A stretch of 64,000 nt of DNA from Mycobacterium rhizamassiliense (GTDB lineage: Bacteria; Actinomycetota; Actinomycetes; Mycobacteriales; Mycobacteriaceae): assembly GCF_900157375.1 (NCBI RefSeq), contig NZ_LT721901.1, positions 3,334,315-3,398,314 on the forward strand, written 5' to 3'. A program made the translations under genes and the position numbers. Under the pieces are notes generated by a model. It did no database searches. It saw only the letters and a list, made by a program, of their open reading frames with translations, and had not been told where the DNA came from. Numbering within the stretch: position 1 is the first letter of the stretch; every line of letters starts with the position of its first letter. Below are positions 26,036 through 36,711 of the stretch, in pieces.

Positions 26036-26315
26036 CCGCGACGATGCCGTTGATGTCGCGGGCCATCTCGACGTCGTTCTTGGTGATGCCGCCCTCGGAG
26101 TGCGTGACCAGTGCGAAAGTCACCGTCCGCCAACGAATATCGATATCCGGATGGTGATCCTTGCTCTCGGCGTGCTCGCCCACCCGGCGCACCGCGTCGA
26201 TGCCGGCGAGGAAACTATCGAACTTGATCGAGCGGCGCAGGGCGCCGTCGGCCCGCTCCCAGCCGTCGAGTTCGGGCAGTGCGGCGTCCACTTGTTCATC
26301 CGTTAACACAGCCAT
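26031..26315 (-). CDS. phhB: Pterin-4a-carbinolamine dehydratase
   Basis: 94 residues, the usual length. The signature [11 protein letters not shown] followed by H in LVTHSEGG is the PCD/DCoH active-site pattern, with the paired His residues. The enzyme dehydrates 4a-hydroxytetrahydropterin, a product of aromatic amino-acid hydroxylases; molybdopterin-linked roles have also been proposed. ATG 26315 is the natural start; the frame continues upstream without family likeness. It corresponds to Rv1159A between pimE and mutT2. Its TAG stop is inside the IS target duplication. Confidence 0.92.
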   Translation of the reverse strand: MAVLTDEQVDAALPELDGWERADGALRRSIKFDSFLAGIDAVRRVGEHAESKDHHPDIDIRWRTVTFALVTHSEGGITKNDVEMARDINGIVAG

Positions 26316-26453
26316 AGGCCCAACGGTACCGCTGTGGGCGCGGGATAGCTCCCCGCCCGCGGGTGTTCGACGGAAGTCGTTGCACGGCAGCCATTTCCAA
26401 AAATTCACCGGTATGACCGGCGGCCGGGCGGCGGTGGTCGGTTAACCTACCGC

Positions 26454-27386
26454 ATGGCCTCCATACAGCTGTCCATGGGAATTCCCTCCTTCTCGGCCGA
26501 GGCGCCCCCCAGCTGGGACCATCTCACCGACTGGGCGCAGCTGCTGGAGCGCTGCGGGTTCGACCGCGTGCTGGTGTCCGAGCACATCGCGTTCGGCATG
26601 AACATGGACGCCTACGCCAACCCCGCGACGGGCGGAACCGAGGGTGGGCGCCAGCCCACCGGGCCCGACGGGCATTGGCTGGAGCCGCTGACCGTGCTGA
26701 CCTTTCTTGCGGCGCGCACCGATCGCATCCGGTTGGGCACCAACATCCTGCTCGCCGCGTTGCGGCCCGCCGCGGTCCTCGCGAAAACCGTTGCGACCCT
26801 TGATGTCCTATCCGGCGGCCGAGTCGACCTCGGTGTCGGCGTCGGCTGGCAGCGCGAGGAATACGAAGCCGCTGGCGTCGACTTCGACGGCCGCGGGGCC
26901 CTATTGGACGAGACGCTCGAGGTGTGCCAGCGGCTGTGGCGCGAGAACGAGGTGAGCCACAGCTCGGCCCGGCTGAGCTTCGACCGGATCCATCAGATGC
27001 CCAAGCCCGCCCAGCCCGGCGGGGTGCCGATCTGGGTGAGCGGGACGGTCAACCGGCGCGTCGCCCGTCGGCTCGCCCGTTTCGGCAGCTGCTGGATCCC
27101 GTGGGGCGCCGACGCCCGCGACATCGCAGGCGGGATCGGGCGGATGCGGGCCGAGGTCGAACGCGCCGGCGGCGACCCGGACGGCTTCGGCGTCAGCGGC
27201 GCGCTGCGCGTGAAGGCCGGCGCGGACGGCCGGCCCGACCTGGCCTCCGTCGCGACGGCCGCGGCGGCCCAGGCCAAGGCCGGGGTGACCGATCTGCGGG
27301 TGACCTACTGGCCGCTGGCCGCGGAGAACCGCGAGCGCGACCTGCGCGCATTCGTCGAGGCGGTGCAGAGCGCCGTCGGGGGCTGA
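26454..27386 (+). CDS. LLM-class F420-dependent oxidoreductase
   Basis: 310 residues of the luciferase-like (beta/alpha)8 barrel family. Visible blocks: LLERCGFDRVLVSEH, RIRLGTNILLAALRPAAVLAK, and LSGGRVDLGVGVGWQREEY, the last being typical of mycobacterial F420-dependent members. It should transfer hydride between F420 and an unknown substrate. It is not found between phhB and mutT2 in H37Rv as I recall that map. A 138-base divergent gap separates it from phhB, and mutT2 follows after 7 bases, so the two are probably cotranscribed. Confidence 0.88.
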   Translation: MASIQLSMGIPSFSAEAPPSWDHLTDWAQLLERCGFDRVLVSEHIAFGMNMDAYANPATGGTEGGRQPTGPDGHWLEPLTVLTFLAARTDRIRLGTNILLAALRPAAVLAKTVATLDVLSGGRVDLGVGVGWQREEYEAAGVDFDGRGALLDETLEVCQRLWRENEVSHSSARLSFDRIHQMPKPAQPGGVPIWVSGTVNRRVARRLARFGSCWIPWGADARDIAGGIGRMRAEVERAGGDPDGFGVSGALRVKAGADGRPDLASVATAAAAQAKAGVTDLRVTYWPLAAENRERDLRAFVEAVQSAVGG

Positions 27387-27393
27387 CGCGGCC

Positions 27394-27786
27394 GTGCCCA
27401 CGCAGATCGTCGTCGCCGGGGCCGTCATCCGCGGCTCCACCCTCCTGGTGGCGCAGCGCACCCGCCCGCCCGAGCTGGCCGGCCGCTGGGAACTGCCCGG
27501 CGGCAAGGTCGCGCCGGGGGAATCGGAGCCCGACGCGCTGGCCCGTGAGCTGGCCGAGGAGCTGGGCCTACGCGCCGACGACGTGGTCGTGGGGGACCGC
27601 CTGGGCGCCGACATCGCCCTGGACGGTGCGGTGACGTTGCGGGCCTACCGGGTGCGGCTTATTCGGGGCGAACCGCACCCGCACGACCACCGCGCGTTGC
27701 GCTGGGTGAGCGCGCAGGAGTTGCCCGGCGTGGACTGGGTACCCGCCGATCGCGGCTGGTTGAACGACCTGGCCGCAGCCCTCTGA
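27394..27786 (+). CDS. mutT2: Nudix (d)NTP pyrophosphohydrolase MutT2
   Basis: 130 residues. The complete Nudix box GGKVAPGESEPDALARELAEE plus LGL (Gx5Ex7REUxEExGU) lies at about residues 34-57. MutT2 cleans damaged or excess nucleotides such as 8-oxo-dGTP and dCTP analogues to monophosphates, limiting mutation. GTG 27394 is the start. Position before narG matches Rv1160. Confidence 0.92.
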   Translation: MPTQIVVAGAVIRGSTLLVAQRTRPPELAGRWELPGGKVAPGESEPDALARELAEELGLRADDVVVGDRLGADIALDGAVTLRAYRVRLIRGEPHPHDHRALRWVSAQELPGVDWVPADRGWLNDLAAAL

Positions 27787-28066
27787 GCTGGCTCTCGACA
27801 AGTCCACAGTTTTCCCTCAGCCAACGTCCAGCGCCATGGCAGCGGACACGCGTGAAACTGGGAGCTAATTGCAGCCAACAGTCCTAACCTCGTAAGTACA
27901 TGCCGATAACGATCGCGATGAATGTCTCGGCGGCGTGGCGACGGCGTCGACGCCGGATCAGGCGGGCTTGGACTGACGGGCAGCCAACACCTCTCCAGCG
28001 CAACGGAATCGATGCGCCTGAACCCGGCGACCGAGGCACGACGTTAACGAGTAGGAGGCTGATGCT
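27787..28066. promoter_or_regulatory. narG upstream region
   Basis: 280 bases without a gene, presumably holding the narGHJI promoter. I see a 14-base palindrome CGGCGTCGACGCCG at 27942-27955 and, next to the start, TAGGAGG ahead of TTG 28067. I do not see a convincing DosR box. No RNA gene is evident. Confidence 0.45.
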
Positions 28067-31000
28067 TTGACGGTCACGCCGCATGTGGGTGGAGCTCTCG
28101 AGGAACTGCTGGAACGCAGCGGGCGGTTCTTCACGCCCGGCGAGTTCTCGGCGGACCTGCGCACCGTCACCCGGCAGGGTGGACGCGAGGGCGACGTCTT
28201 CTACCGCGACCGCTGGAGCCACGACAAGGTCGTCCGGTCCACGCACGGGGTGAACTGCACGGGATCGTGCTCGTGGAAGATCTACGTCAAGGACGGGATC
28301 ATCACCTGGGAAACCCAGCAGACCGACTACCCGTCGGTGGGCCCGGACCGCCCCGAATACGAGCCGCGCGGTTGCCCGCGGGGCGCCTCGTTCTCCTGGT
28401 ACAGCTATTCGCCGACGCGGGTGCGCTACCCGTATGCGCGCGGCGTGCTGATCGAGATGTTCCGCGAGGCCAAGGCCCGGCTCGGTGACCCGGTGCTGGC
28501 CTGGGCCGACATCCAGGCCGACCCCGAGCGCCGGCGCCGCTATCAGCAGGCCCGCGGCAAGGGCGGCCTGGTGCGGGTCACCTGGGCCGAGGCCACCGAG
28601 ATGATCGCGGCCGCCCATGTGCACACCATCAAGACCTACGGCCCCGACCGCGTCGCCGGGTTCTCGCCGATTCCGGCGATGTCGATGGTGTCCTACGCCG
28701 CTGGCTCGCGGTTCTACGAACTCATCGGCGCCCCCATGACGTCGTTCTACGACTGGTATGCCGACCTTCCGGTGGCCTCGCCGCAGGTGTTCGGCGACCA
28801 GACCGATGTGCCCGAATCCGGCGACTGGTGGGACGCGGCCTACCTGATGATGTGGGGCTCCAACGTCCCGATCACCCGCACGCCTGACGCGCACTGGATG
28901 GCCGAGGCGCGCTACCGCGGCACCAAGGTGGTGACCGTCAGCCCCGACTATGCCGACAACACCAAGTTCGCCGACGAGTGGATGCCGTGCGCGGCCGGTA
29001 CCGACGGAGCGCTGGCCATGGCGATGGGCCACGTCATCCTCTCGGAATGCTATGTGCAGAAACAGGTTCCGTTCTTCGCCGACTTCGCGCGCCGCTACAC
29101 CGACCTGCCGTTCCTGATCAAGCTGGAACAACGCGGCGACATGCTGGTGCCCGGCAAGAACCTCACCGCGGCGGATCTGGGGGAGGCCGTCGAGAACGCG
29201 GCGCTCAAGCCCGCGCTGCTGGACGAGGCGACCAACAAGATCGTGGTGCCGCACGGCTCGCTGGGATTCCGCTACGGCGAGGACGGCATGGGGAAATGGA
29301 ACCTGGATCTCGGGAGTCTGGCCCCGGCGCTGAGCGTGCGAGATGCGCACGGCGCCAACGAAAATGACGAAACTGCGCTGGTTCACCTGCCCAGCTTCGA
29401 CACGGTCGACGGCGAGGGCCAAACCGTGGCGCGTGGCGTCCCGGTTCGCCGCATCGGTAAACACCTGGCGTGCACCGTCTTTGACCTGATGCTCGCCCAG
29501 TACGCGGTCGCGCGGCCCGGACTGCCCGGTGACTGGCCCACCGGCTTCGACGACGCGACCCACCAGAACACCCCGGCCTGGCAGGAGGCGATCACCGGAG
29601 TGTCTGCCGCGCAGGCCATCCGGGTGGCCAGGGAATTCGCGCGCAGCGCCGAGGAGTCCGGCGGCCGCTCGATGATCATCATGGGTGGCGGCATCTGCCA
29701 CTGGTTCCACAGCGACGCGATCTACCGCGCGGTGCTGGCACTGCTGATGCTGACCGGGTCGATGGGCCGCAACGGCGGTGGCTGGGCCCACTACGTCGGT
29801 CAGGAAAAGGTGCGGCCCCTCACCGGATTCCAGACCATGGCGATGGCCACCGACTGGACGCGCCCGCCCCGGCAGGTGCCGGGCGCCTCGTACTGGTACG
29901 CCCACACCGACCAATGGCGCTACGACGGGTACGGCGCCGACAAGCTGGCCAGCCCGGTGGGCCGGGGCAGGTTCGCGGGCAAGCACACCATGGATCTGCT
30001 GGCGTCCGCGGTCGCCATGGGGTGGAGCCCGTTCTACCCGCAGTTCGACCGCTCCAGCCTCGACGTCGCCGACGAGGCGCGCGCCGCCGGGCGCGACGTC
30101 GCCGACTACGTCGCCGAGCAGCTCGGCCAGCGCCGGCTCAAGCTCTCGGTGACCGACCCCGACCACCCCGACAACTGGCCGCGGGTGCTTACCGTGTGGC
30201 GCGCCAACCTGATTGGTTCGTCGGGCAAGGGCGGCGAATACTTCCTGCGGCATCTGCTGGGGACCGACTCCAACATCATGGCGCAGCCGCCGGAGGACGG
30301 GATCCGGCCCCTCGACGTGGTCTGCGATGGGGACATGCCGGAGGGCAAGCTCGACCTGATGATGTCGATCGACTTCCGGATGACCTCGACGACGCTGGTG
30401 TCCGACGTGGTGCTGCCCGCCGCGACCTGGTACGAGAAGGCCGACATCTCCAGCACCGACATGCACCCGTTTGTGCACGCGTTCAGCGCCGCGACCGACC
30501 CGCCGTGGGAAACCCGTTCGGACTTCGACGCTTTCGGTGCGATCGCCCGCGCGTTCAGCGCGATGGCCAAGGACCACCTGGGCACCCGCAGCGATGTGGT
30601 GATGACCGCGCTGGAGCACGATACGCCGGACGCTATGGCGTATCCCGATGGCACCGAAGACGATTGGCTGCACACCGGCGCCATCCCGGTGCCGGGGCGG
30701 TCGATGGGCAAGCTCACGGTGGTGGAGCGCGACTACGGCGCGATCTACGACAAATGGATCACGCTGGGGCCGCTGGTGGAGAAATTCGGGCTGACCACCA
30801 AGGGCGTCACGGTGCACCCCTTCCGCGAGGTCGAGGAGCTGGCCGCGAAGTTCGGGGTGATGAATACCGGTGTGGGAGCGGGTCGTCCGGCCATCACCAC
30901 CGCCGCGCGGATGGCCGACGTCCTGCTGCTGCTGTCCGGAACAACCAACGGCCGGCTCGCCGTCGAGGGCTTCCACGAGCTGGAGAAGCGCACGGGCCAG

Positions 31001-31765
31001 CGGCTGGTGCACCTGGCCGAGGGCAGTGAGGAAAGGCGCATCAGCTACGCCGATACCCAGGCGCGGCCGGTTCCCGTGGTCACCAGTCCGGAATGGTCGG
31101 GCAGCGAAACGGGTGGCCGCCGCTACGCGCCGTTCACCATCAACATCGAGAACCTCAAGCCGTTCCACACCCTGACCGGGCGGATGCATTTCTATCTGGC
31201 CCACGACTGGATCGAGGAACTCGGCGAGCACCTGCCGGTCTTCCGGCCGCCGCTGGACATGAAACGGTTGTTCGGCCAGCCCGCACTCGGCCCCACCGAG
31301 GACGGGATCGGTTTGACCGTGCGGTATCTCACGCCACACTCGAAGTGGTCGTTCCACTCCACCTATCAGGACAACCTGTACATGCTGTCACTGTCGCGCG
31401 GCGGCCCGACGATGTGGATGAGCCCGGGCGACGCGGCCAAACTGCAAGTGCAGGACAACGATTGGGTGGAGGCGGTCAACGTCAACGGCATCTACGTGTG
31501 CCGGGCCATCGTCAGCCACCGCATGCCCGACGGCGTGGTGTTCGTCTACCACGTGCAGGAACGCACCGTGGACACGCCACGCAGCGAAATCAACAATAAG
31601 CGCGGCGGCAACCACAACGCGCTGACCCGGGTGCGGATCAAGCCCAGTCACCTGGCCGGCGGCTACGGCCAGCACGCGTTCGCGTTCAATTACCTGGGCC
31701 CGACGGGCAACCAGCGCGACGAGGTGACGATCGTGCGTCGTCGCAGCCAGGAGGTGACTTACTGA
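28067..31765 (+). CDS. narG: Respiratory nitrate reductase alpha subunit NarG
   Basis: 1232 residues, nearly identical in layout to Rv1161. It holds the Mo-bis-MGD cofactor and reduces nitrate to nitrite on the cytoplasmic side of the membrane. The FS0 cluster ligands are H60, C64, C68 and C103 (STHGVNCTGSC ... RGCPRG), and the RSSWYSYSP-like FSWYSYSP and molybdopterin regions follow. The start is TTG 28067 with AGGAGG 8 bases upstream, giving the conserved MTVTPHVGG start. The stop and the narH start share one base (TGATG). The operon supports nitrate respiration and redox balance under low oxygen. Confidence 0.97.
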   Translation: MTVTPHVGGALEELLERSGRFFTPGEFSADLRTVTRQGGREGDVFYRDRWSHDKVVRSTHGVNCTGSCSWKIYVKDGIITWETQQTDYPSVGPDRPEYEPRGCPRGASFSWYSYSPTRVRYPYARGVLIEMFREAKARLGDPVLAWADIQADPERRRRYQQARGKGGLVRVTWAEATEMIAAAHVHTIKTYGPDRVAGFSPIPAMSMVSYAAGSRFYELIGAPMTSFYDWYADLPVASPQVFGDQTDVPESGDWWDAAYLMMWGSNVPITRTPDAHWMAEARYRGTKVVTVSPDYADNTKFADEWMPCAAGTDGALAMAMGHVILSECYVQKQVPFFADFARRYTDLPFLIKLEQRGDMLVPGKNLTAADLGEAVENAALKPALLDEATNKIVVPHGSLGFRYGEDGMGKWNLDLGSLAPALSVRDAHGANENDETALVHLPSFDTVDGEGQTVARGVPVRRIGKHLACTVFDLMLAQYAVARPGLPGDWPTGFDDATHQNTPAWQEAITGVSAAQAIRVAREFARSAEESGGRSMIIMGGGICHWFHSDAIYRAVLALLMLTGSMGRNGGGWAHYVGQEKVRPLTGFQTMAMATDWTRPPRQVPGASYWYAHTDQWRYDGYGADKLASPVGRGRFAGKHTMDLLASAVAMGWSPFYPQFDRSSLDVADEARAAGRDVADYVAEQLGQRRLKLSVTDPDHPDNWPRVLTVWRANLIGSSGKGGEYFLRHLLGTDSNIMAQPPEDGIRPLDVVCDGDMPEGKLDLMMSIDFRMTSTTLVSDVVLPAATWYEKADISSTDMHPFVHAFSAATDPPWETRSDFDAFGAIARAFSAMAKDHLGTRSDVVMTALEHDTPDAMAYPDGTEDDWLHTGAIPVPGRSMGKLTVVERDYGAIYDKWITLGPLVEKFGLTTKGVTVHPFREVEELAAKFGVMNTGVGAGRPAITTAARMADVLLLLSGTTNGRLAVEGFHELEKRTGQRLVHLAEGSEERRISYADTQARPVPVVTSPEWSGSETGGRRYAPFTINIENLKPFHTLTGRMHFYLAHDWIEELGEHLPVFRPPLDMKRLFGQPALGPTEDGIGLTVRYLTPHSKWSFHSTYQDNLYMLSLSRGGPTMWMSPGDAAKLQVQDNDWVEAVNVNGIYVCRAIVSHRMPDGVVFVYHVQERTVDTPRSEINNKRGGNHNALTRVRIKPSHLAGGYGQHAFAFNYLGPTGNQRDEVTIVRRRSQEVTY

Positions 31766-33348
31766 TGAAAGTCATGGCGCAGCTGGCGATGGTGATGAAC
31801 CTCGACAAGTGCATCGGCTGCCACACCTGTTCGGTGACCTGCAAGCAGGCGTGGACCAACCGCTCCGGCACCGAGTACGTGTGGTTCAACAACGTGGAAA
31901 CCCGCCCCGGCCAAGGCTATCCGCGCACCTACGAGGACCAGGAGCGGTGGCGCGGCGGCTGGATCCGCGACAAGCGGGGCCGGCTGCGGCTGCGTGACGG
32001 CGGCCGCATCGCGAAGCTGCTGCGCATCTTCGCCAATCCGCGGCTGCCGATCATCGAGGACTACTACGAGCCGTGGACCTACGACTACGAGAACCTGACC
32101 AACGCGCCAGCCGGTGACACCTTCCCGACGGCCGCGCCCCGCAGCCAGCTCACCGGCAAGCCGATGAAGGTGTCCTGGGGGCCGAACTGGGACGACAACC
32201 TGGCCGGCTCGCCGGAAACTCTTGCCAAAGACCCGATCCTGAAGAAGGTCAGCGAGGAGGTCAAGCTCTCGCTCGAAGAGACCTTCATGTTCTACCTGCC
32301 CCGCATCTGCGAGCACTGCCTCAACCCGTCCTGCGTGGCGTCGTGCCCGTCGGGTGCGATGTACAAGCGCAGCGAGGACGGCATCGTGCTGGTCGACCAG
32401 GACCGCTGCCGCGGCTGGCGGATGTGCGTGTCCGGATGTCCTTACAAGAAGGTGTATTTCAACCACAAGACCGGCAAGGCAGAGAAGTGCACGCTGTGTT
32501 ACCCGCGGATGGAGGTCGGCCTGCCGACCATCTGCTCGGAGACTTGCGTGGGACGGCTGCGCTACCTGGGCCTGGTGCTCTACGACGTCGACCGGGTGCT
32601 GGAGGCGGCCTCGGTGGAAGACGAGAAGGACCTCTACGAGGCGCAGTGCCGAATCCTGTTGGACCCCAGCGACCCCGAGGTGATCGCCGCCGCGCGCGCG
32701 GGCGGCATCTCCGAGGAATGGATCGAGGCCGCGCAGCGCTCACCGGTCTACGCGCTGATCCACAAATACAAGGTGGCGCTGCCGCTGCACCCGGAATACC
32801 GCACCATGCCTATGGTTTGGTACATCCCGCCGCTGTCGCCGGTGGTCGACGCGGTCAGCCGCGACGGCCACGACGGGGAGGATGTGGGCAACCTGTTCGG
32901 CGCGCTGAACGCGCTGCGCATCCCGATGCAGTATCTGGCCGAGCTGTTCACCGCCGGCGACACCGGCGTGGTCGAGGGCGTGCTGCAGCGGCTGGCGGCG
33001 ATGCGCTCGTACATGCGCGACATCAACCTCGGGCGCGAACCCCAGGCCCACATACCGCACGCGGTGGGGATGACCGAAGAGCAGATCTACGAGATGTACC
33101 GGCTGCTCGCGATCGCGAAATACGAAGACCGCTATGTCATTCCGACCGCGTTCAACCCGCAGGCGCGCGACCTGGAGCAGATGGGCTGCTCCTTGGACAG
33201 CGACGGCGGCCCCGGCATGTACGAGCCGGAACCGACGCCCGTGTCCGTCGAGACGTTCCACGCCCAGCAGCGCTCCCGGGTGAACCTGCTCAACTGGGAC
33301 GGCCACAAGGTGCCCGCCGGAATGTTCCCCGAGGAGCATCGGACATGA
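31765..33348 (+). CDS. narH: Respiratory nitrate reductase beta subunit NarH
   Basis: 527 residues. The first ferredoxin-like group is CIGCHTCSVTC (C16, C19, C22) plus C26. Later groups include CEHCLNPSCVASCP and CRGWRMCVSGCP; the Trp replacing a Cys in the latter is the family mark of the [3Fe-4S] cluster. NarH wires electrons from NarI haems to NarG. It overlaps narG by one base and narJ by four (ATGA), so the operon is tightly coupled. Confidence 0.97.
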   Translation: MKVMAQLAMVMNLDKCIGCHTCSVTCKQAWTNRSGTEYVWFNNVETRPGQGYPRTYEDQERWRGGWIRDKRGRLRLRDGGRIAKLLRIFANPRLPIIEDYYEPWTYDYENLTNAPAGDTFPTAAPRSQLTGKPMKVSWGPNWDDNLAGSPETLAKDPILKKVSEEVKLSLEETFMFYLPRICEHCLNPSCVASCPSGAMYKRSEDGIVLVDQDRCRGWRMCVSGCPYKKVYFNHKTGKAEKCTLCYPRMEVGLPTICSETCVGRLRYLGLVLYDVDRVLEAASVEDEKDLYEAQCRILLDPSDPEVIAAARAGGISEEWIEAAQRSPVYALIHKYKVALPLHPEYRTMPMVWYIPPLSPVVDAVSRDGHDGEDVGNLFGALNALRIPMQYLAELFTAGDTGVVEGVLQRLAAMRSYMRDINLGREPQAHIPHAVGMTEEQIYEMYRLLAIAKYEDRYVIPTAFNPQARDLEQMGCSLDSDGGPGMYEPEPTPVSVETFHAQQRSRVNLLNWDGHKVPAGMFPEEHRT

Positions 33349-34013
33349 AGCTGCTGTCCCCGTTCCGGGACCGCGTCGGAAACCGGACGATTCAGGACCG
33401 GCTGGTGTGGCAGGCGGCGTCGCTACTGCTGGCCTACCCGGACGACGAGCTGGCCACGCGGCTGGACAACGTCGACGAACTGATCAGCCATATCGACCGG
33501 CCGGTGGCCGCATTGCTCGAACGGACGGTCGTCGCGTTGCGCACCCGCGAGCCAATGGCCGCCGCGATGGACTACGTCGCGACGTTCGACATGCGCCGCC
33601 GCGCGACCATGTACCTGACCTACTGGACCGCCGGGGACACCCGCAACCGCGGCCGGGAAATGCTCGAGTTCGCGACCGCCTACCGCGAGGCCGGTGTGCA
33701 GCCCCCGCGCAGCGAGGCGCCCGATCATCTGCCCGTCGTGCTGGAATTCGCCGCGACCGTCGACCCCGCGGTCGGGCGGCGGCTGTTGACCGAGCACCGG
33801 GTGCCCATCGACGTGTTGCGGGGCGCGCTGGCCGACGCCGGCTCGCCGTACGAGCCCACCGTGGCGGCGGTCTGCGCGACCCTGCCGGTGGCCACCGATC
33901 AGGAGGTGCGCCGCGCCCAGCGGCTGGCGAAGGCCGGGCCCCCCGCGGAATCCGTTGGGCTGCAACCATTTCAGCTGACCGTGCCGCCCCGGAAAGGAAC
34001 GTCAAGTGTTTAG
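33345..34013 (+). CDS. narJ: Nitrate reductase chaperone NarJ
   Basis: 222 residues of the TorD/NarJ family, a helical cytosolic chaperone that keeps apo-NarGH competent until molybdenum cofactor is inserted. Blocks such as LVWQAASLLLAYPDD and RATMYLTYWTAGDTRNRG are typical. ATG 33345 overlaps the narH stop; the longer frame upstream lies inside narH and was rejected. The 3' end overlaps narI by 8 bases. Confidence 0.95.
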   Translation: MKLLSPFRDRVGNRTIQDRLVWQAASLLLAYPDDELATRLDNVDELISHIDRPVAALLERTVVALRTREPMAAAMDYVATFDMRRRATMYLTYWTAGDTRNRGREMLEFATAYREAGVQPPRSEAPDHLPVVLEFAATVDPAVGRRLLTEHRVPIDVLRGALADAGSPYEPTVAAVCATLPVATDQEVRRAQRLAKAGPPAESVGLQPFQLTVPPRKGTSSV

Positions 34014-34737
34014 CAACGTCCTGTTCTGGGACATCGCGCCCTACGTCACTCTGACGGTGTTGATCGTCGGCACCTGGTGGCGCTATCGCTACGACAAATT
34101 CGGCTGGACCTCGCGCTCGTCGCAGGTCTACGAGTCGCGGCTGCTCAGCATCGCCAGCCCGATCTTCCATTTCGGCATCCTGGCGGTGTTCGCCGGCCAT
34201 GTGATGGGCTTGTTCATCCCGCCGAAGGTCACCCAGATGCTGAAGATGAGCGACCACTTCTATCACATGCAGGCGGTCGCCGCGGGCTCGATGGCGGGCA
34301 TCGCGACGCTGATCGGCATTGGGCTGCTGATCTACCGGCGGATCACCCGCCCGGCGGTGACCATGGCCACCTCGCGCAGCGACAAGGTCATGTATGTGGT
34401 GCTGGTGCTGGCGATTCTGGTCGGGCTGTACTGCGACCTGATCGGCACCGGGCCGCACGGCGGGGAGTTCCACTACCGCTACACCGTCGGGATGTGGTTC
34501 CGGCGGATCTGGATATTTCAGCCGCACGGCGAGGTGATGATCAACGCCCCGCTGGACTACCAGCTGCACGCTTTGATCGGGATGGTGTTGTTCACGCTGT
34601 GGCCGTTCACCCGGCTGGTGCACGCGTTCAGCGCCCCGGTCGTCTACCTGTTCCGGCCCTACATCGTCTACCGCAGCCGCGAGGCGACGGACAAGGGGCA
34701 GATGGTCGGATCGGCACCGCGCCGCCGGGGCTGGTGA
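34006..34737 (+). CDS. narI: Respiratory nitrate reductase gamma subunit NarI (cytochrome b)
   Basis: 243 residues with five membrane segments. His residues in the second and last membrane segments (FHFGILAVFAGHVMG and LHALIGMVLFTLWPFTRLVH) fit the b-haem ligands of the family. NarI oxidises menaquinol and passes electrons to NarH. It starts with GTG inside the end of narJ. typA begins 80 bases later and is probably separate. Confidence 0.95.
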   Translation: MFSNVLFWDIAPYVTLTVLIVGTWWRYRYDKFGWTSRSSQVYESRLLSIASPIFHFGILAVFAGHVMGLFIPPKVTQMLKMSDHFYHMQAVAAGSMAGIATLIGIGLLIYRRITRPAVTMATSRSDKVMYVVLVLAILVGLYCDLIGTGPHGGEFHYRYTVGMWFRRIWIFQPHGEVMINAPLDYQLHALIGMVLFTLWPFTRLVHAFSAPVVYLFRPYIVYRSREATDKGQMVGSAPRRRGW

Positions 34738-34817
34738 GTCCGCGTCCTGGGCTCCGGCACCTGCCGGTTCGGTAGCCAGTTCGCCTTCTAGGCCCCCCCG
34801 CTGCCACAATCACCGAC

Positions 34818-36707
34818 GTGCCATTCCGCAATGTCGCCATCGTCGCCCACGTCGACCATGGCAAGACCACCCTCGTAGACGCGATGCTGCGCCAGTCCGG
34901 CGCGCTGCACCACCGAGGTGACGACGCAGTCGAGCGGCTGATGGACTCCGGGGACCTGGAGAAGGAAAAGGGCATCACGATCCTGGCCAAGAACACGGCC
35001 GTGCATCGCAGGCATGCGGACGGGACGACGACGGTCATCAACGTCATCGACACCCCGGGCCACGCCGACTTCGGTGGTGAGGTGGAGCGCGGGCTGTCCA
35101 TGGTCGACGGCGTGCTGCTGCTGGTCGACGCGTCCGAAGGGCCGCTGCCGCAGACCAGGTTCGTGCTGCGCAAGGCGCTGGCCGCGCACCTGCCGGTGAT
35201 CCTGGTCGTCAACAAGACCGACCGGCCGGACGCCCGGATCTCCGAGGTCGTCTCCGAGAGCCACGACCTGCTGCTCGACGTCGCGTCGGACCTGGACGAG
35301 GAAGCGCAGAAGGCCGCCGAGGACGCGCTCGGCCTGCCGACGCTGTATGCCTCGGGCCGGGCCGGCATCGCCAGCACGACGGAACCGGCCAACGGCCAGA
35401 ACCCCGAGGGCGACAACCTCGACCCGCTCTTCGACGTCCTGCTCGAGCACATCCCGCCCCCGCAGGGCGATCCGGAGGCCCCGCTGCAGGCCCTGGTGAC
35501 CAACCTGGACGCGTCGGCCTTCCTCGGGCGGCTCGCGCTGATCCGCATCTACAAGGGCCGCATCAAAAAGGGCCAGCAGGTCGCCTGGATGCGCGAAGTG
35601 GACGGCCATCCCGTCATCACTAACGCGAAGATCACCGAACTGCTGGTGACCGAGGGCGTGGAACGCACGCCCACCGACGAGGCCATCGCCGGCGACATCG
35701 TCGCCGTCGCGGGCATCCCGGAGATCATGATCGGCGACACCCTCGCCGACCCTGACCACGCGCACGCGCTGCCACGCATCACCGTCGACGAGCCCGCCAT
35801 CTCGGTGACCGTCGGCACCAACACCTCGCCGCTGGCGGGCAAGGTGAAGGGTCACAAGTTGACCGCCCGCATGGTGAAGTCGCGGCTCGACGCCGAACTC
35901 GTCGGCAACGTCTCCATCAAGGTCGTCGACATCGACCGGCCCGACGCGTGGGAGGTACAGGGCCGCGGCGAGCTGGCGCTGGCGGTGCTGGTCGAACAGA
36001 TGCGTCGCGAGGGTTTCGAGCTCACCGTCGGCAAGCCGCAGGTGGTCACGCAGACCGTCGACGGCAAGCTGCACGAGCCGTTCGAGGCGATGACGATCGA
36101 CTGCCCGGAGGAATTCGTCGGCGCGATCACGCAGCTGATGGCGGGCCGCAAGGGCCGCATGGAGGAGATGACGAACCACGCGGCGGGCTGGGTCCGGATG
36201 GACTTCATCGTGCCCAGCCGCGGCCTGATCGGGTTCCGCACCGACTTCCTCACCCTCACCCGCGGCACCGGCATCGCCAACGCGGTGTTCGACGGCTACC
36301 GGCCGTGGGCGGGGGAGATCCGGGCCCGCCACACCGGGTCGCTCGTGTCCGACCGCACCGGCACCATCACGCCGTTCGCGATGATCCAGCTTGCCGATCG
36401 CGGCCAGTTCTTCGTCGAACCCGGCCAGGACACCTACGAGGGCCAGGTCGTCGGCATCAATCCGCGCGCCGAAGACCTCGACATCAACGCCACCCGGGAA
36501 AAGAAGCTGACCAACATGCGGTCCTCGACGGCCGACGTGATGGAGACGCTGGCCCGTCCGCTGGAACTCGATCTGGAACAGGCCATGGAATTCTGCGCTG
36601 CCGACGAGTGCGTCGAGGTGACGCCAGAGATCGTGCGGGTCCGCAAGGTGCAGCTGGACGCCACCTCCCGGGCCCGCAGCAAGGCGAGAGAAAAGGCTCG
36701 GAGCTAG
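34818..36707 (+). CDS. typA: GTP-binding translational GTPase TypA/BipA
   Basis: 629 residues. G1 AHVDHGKTT near the N-terminus, then [21 protein letters not shown], and NKTDRPDAR form the GTPase, followed by EF-G-like domains III and V and the TypA C-terminal domain with [23 protein letters not shown]. It binds ribosomes and helps 50S assembly and stress adaptation. Start is GTG 34818 with no clear Shine-Dalgarno, so a leaderless message is possible. lpqW starts just after its stop. Matches Rv1165. Confidence 0.96.
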   Translation: MPFRNVAIVAHVDHGKTTLVDAMLRQSGALHHRGDDAVERLMDSGDLEKEKGITILAKNTAVHRRHADGTTTVINVIDTPGHADFGGEVERGLSMVDGVLLLVDASEGPLPQTRFVLRKALAAHLPVILVVNKTDRPDARISEVVSESHDLLLDVASDLDEEAQKAAEDALGLPTLYASGRAGIASTTEPANGQNPEGDNLDPLFDVLLEHIPPPQGDPEAPLQALVTNLDASAFLGRLALIRIYKGRIKKGQQVAWMREVDGHPVITNAKITELLVTEGVERTPTDEAIAGDIVAVAGIPEIMIGDTLADPDHAHALPRITVDEPAISVTVGTNTSPLAGKVKGHKLTARMVKSRLDAELVGNVSIKVVDIDRPDAWEVQGRGELALAVLVEQMRREGFELTVGKPQVVTQTVDGKLHEPFEAMTIDCPEEFVGAITQLMAGRKGRMEEMTNHAAGWVRMDFIVPSRGLIGFRTDFLTLTRGTGIANAVFDGYRPWAGEIRARHTGSLVSDRTGTITPFAMIQLADRGQFFVEPGQDTYEGQVVGINPRAEDLDINATREKKLTNMRSSTADVMETLARPLELDLEQAMEFCAADECVEVTPEIVRVRKVQLDATSRARSKAREKARS

Positions 36708-36711
36708 CTTG

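Noticed and set aside
27787..28066. DosR-type binding site upstream of narG
   Set aside because: No stretch matches the known GGGACT-N-AGTCCC pattern closely enough to claim it.
27884..31357. Very long open frame (over 1150 codons) on the minus strand across narG
   Set aside because: It is antisense to a clearly real narG, its product is an Arg/Gly/His/Val-rich composition typical of third-position GC bias, and it has no motif or ribosome site.
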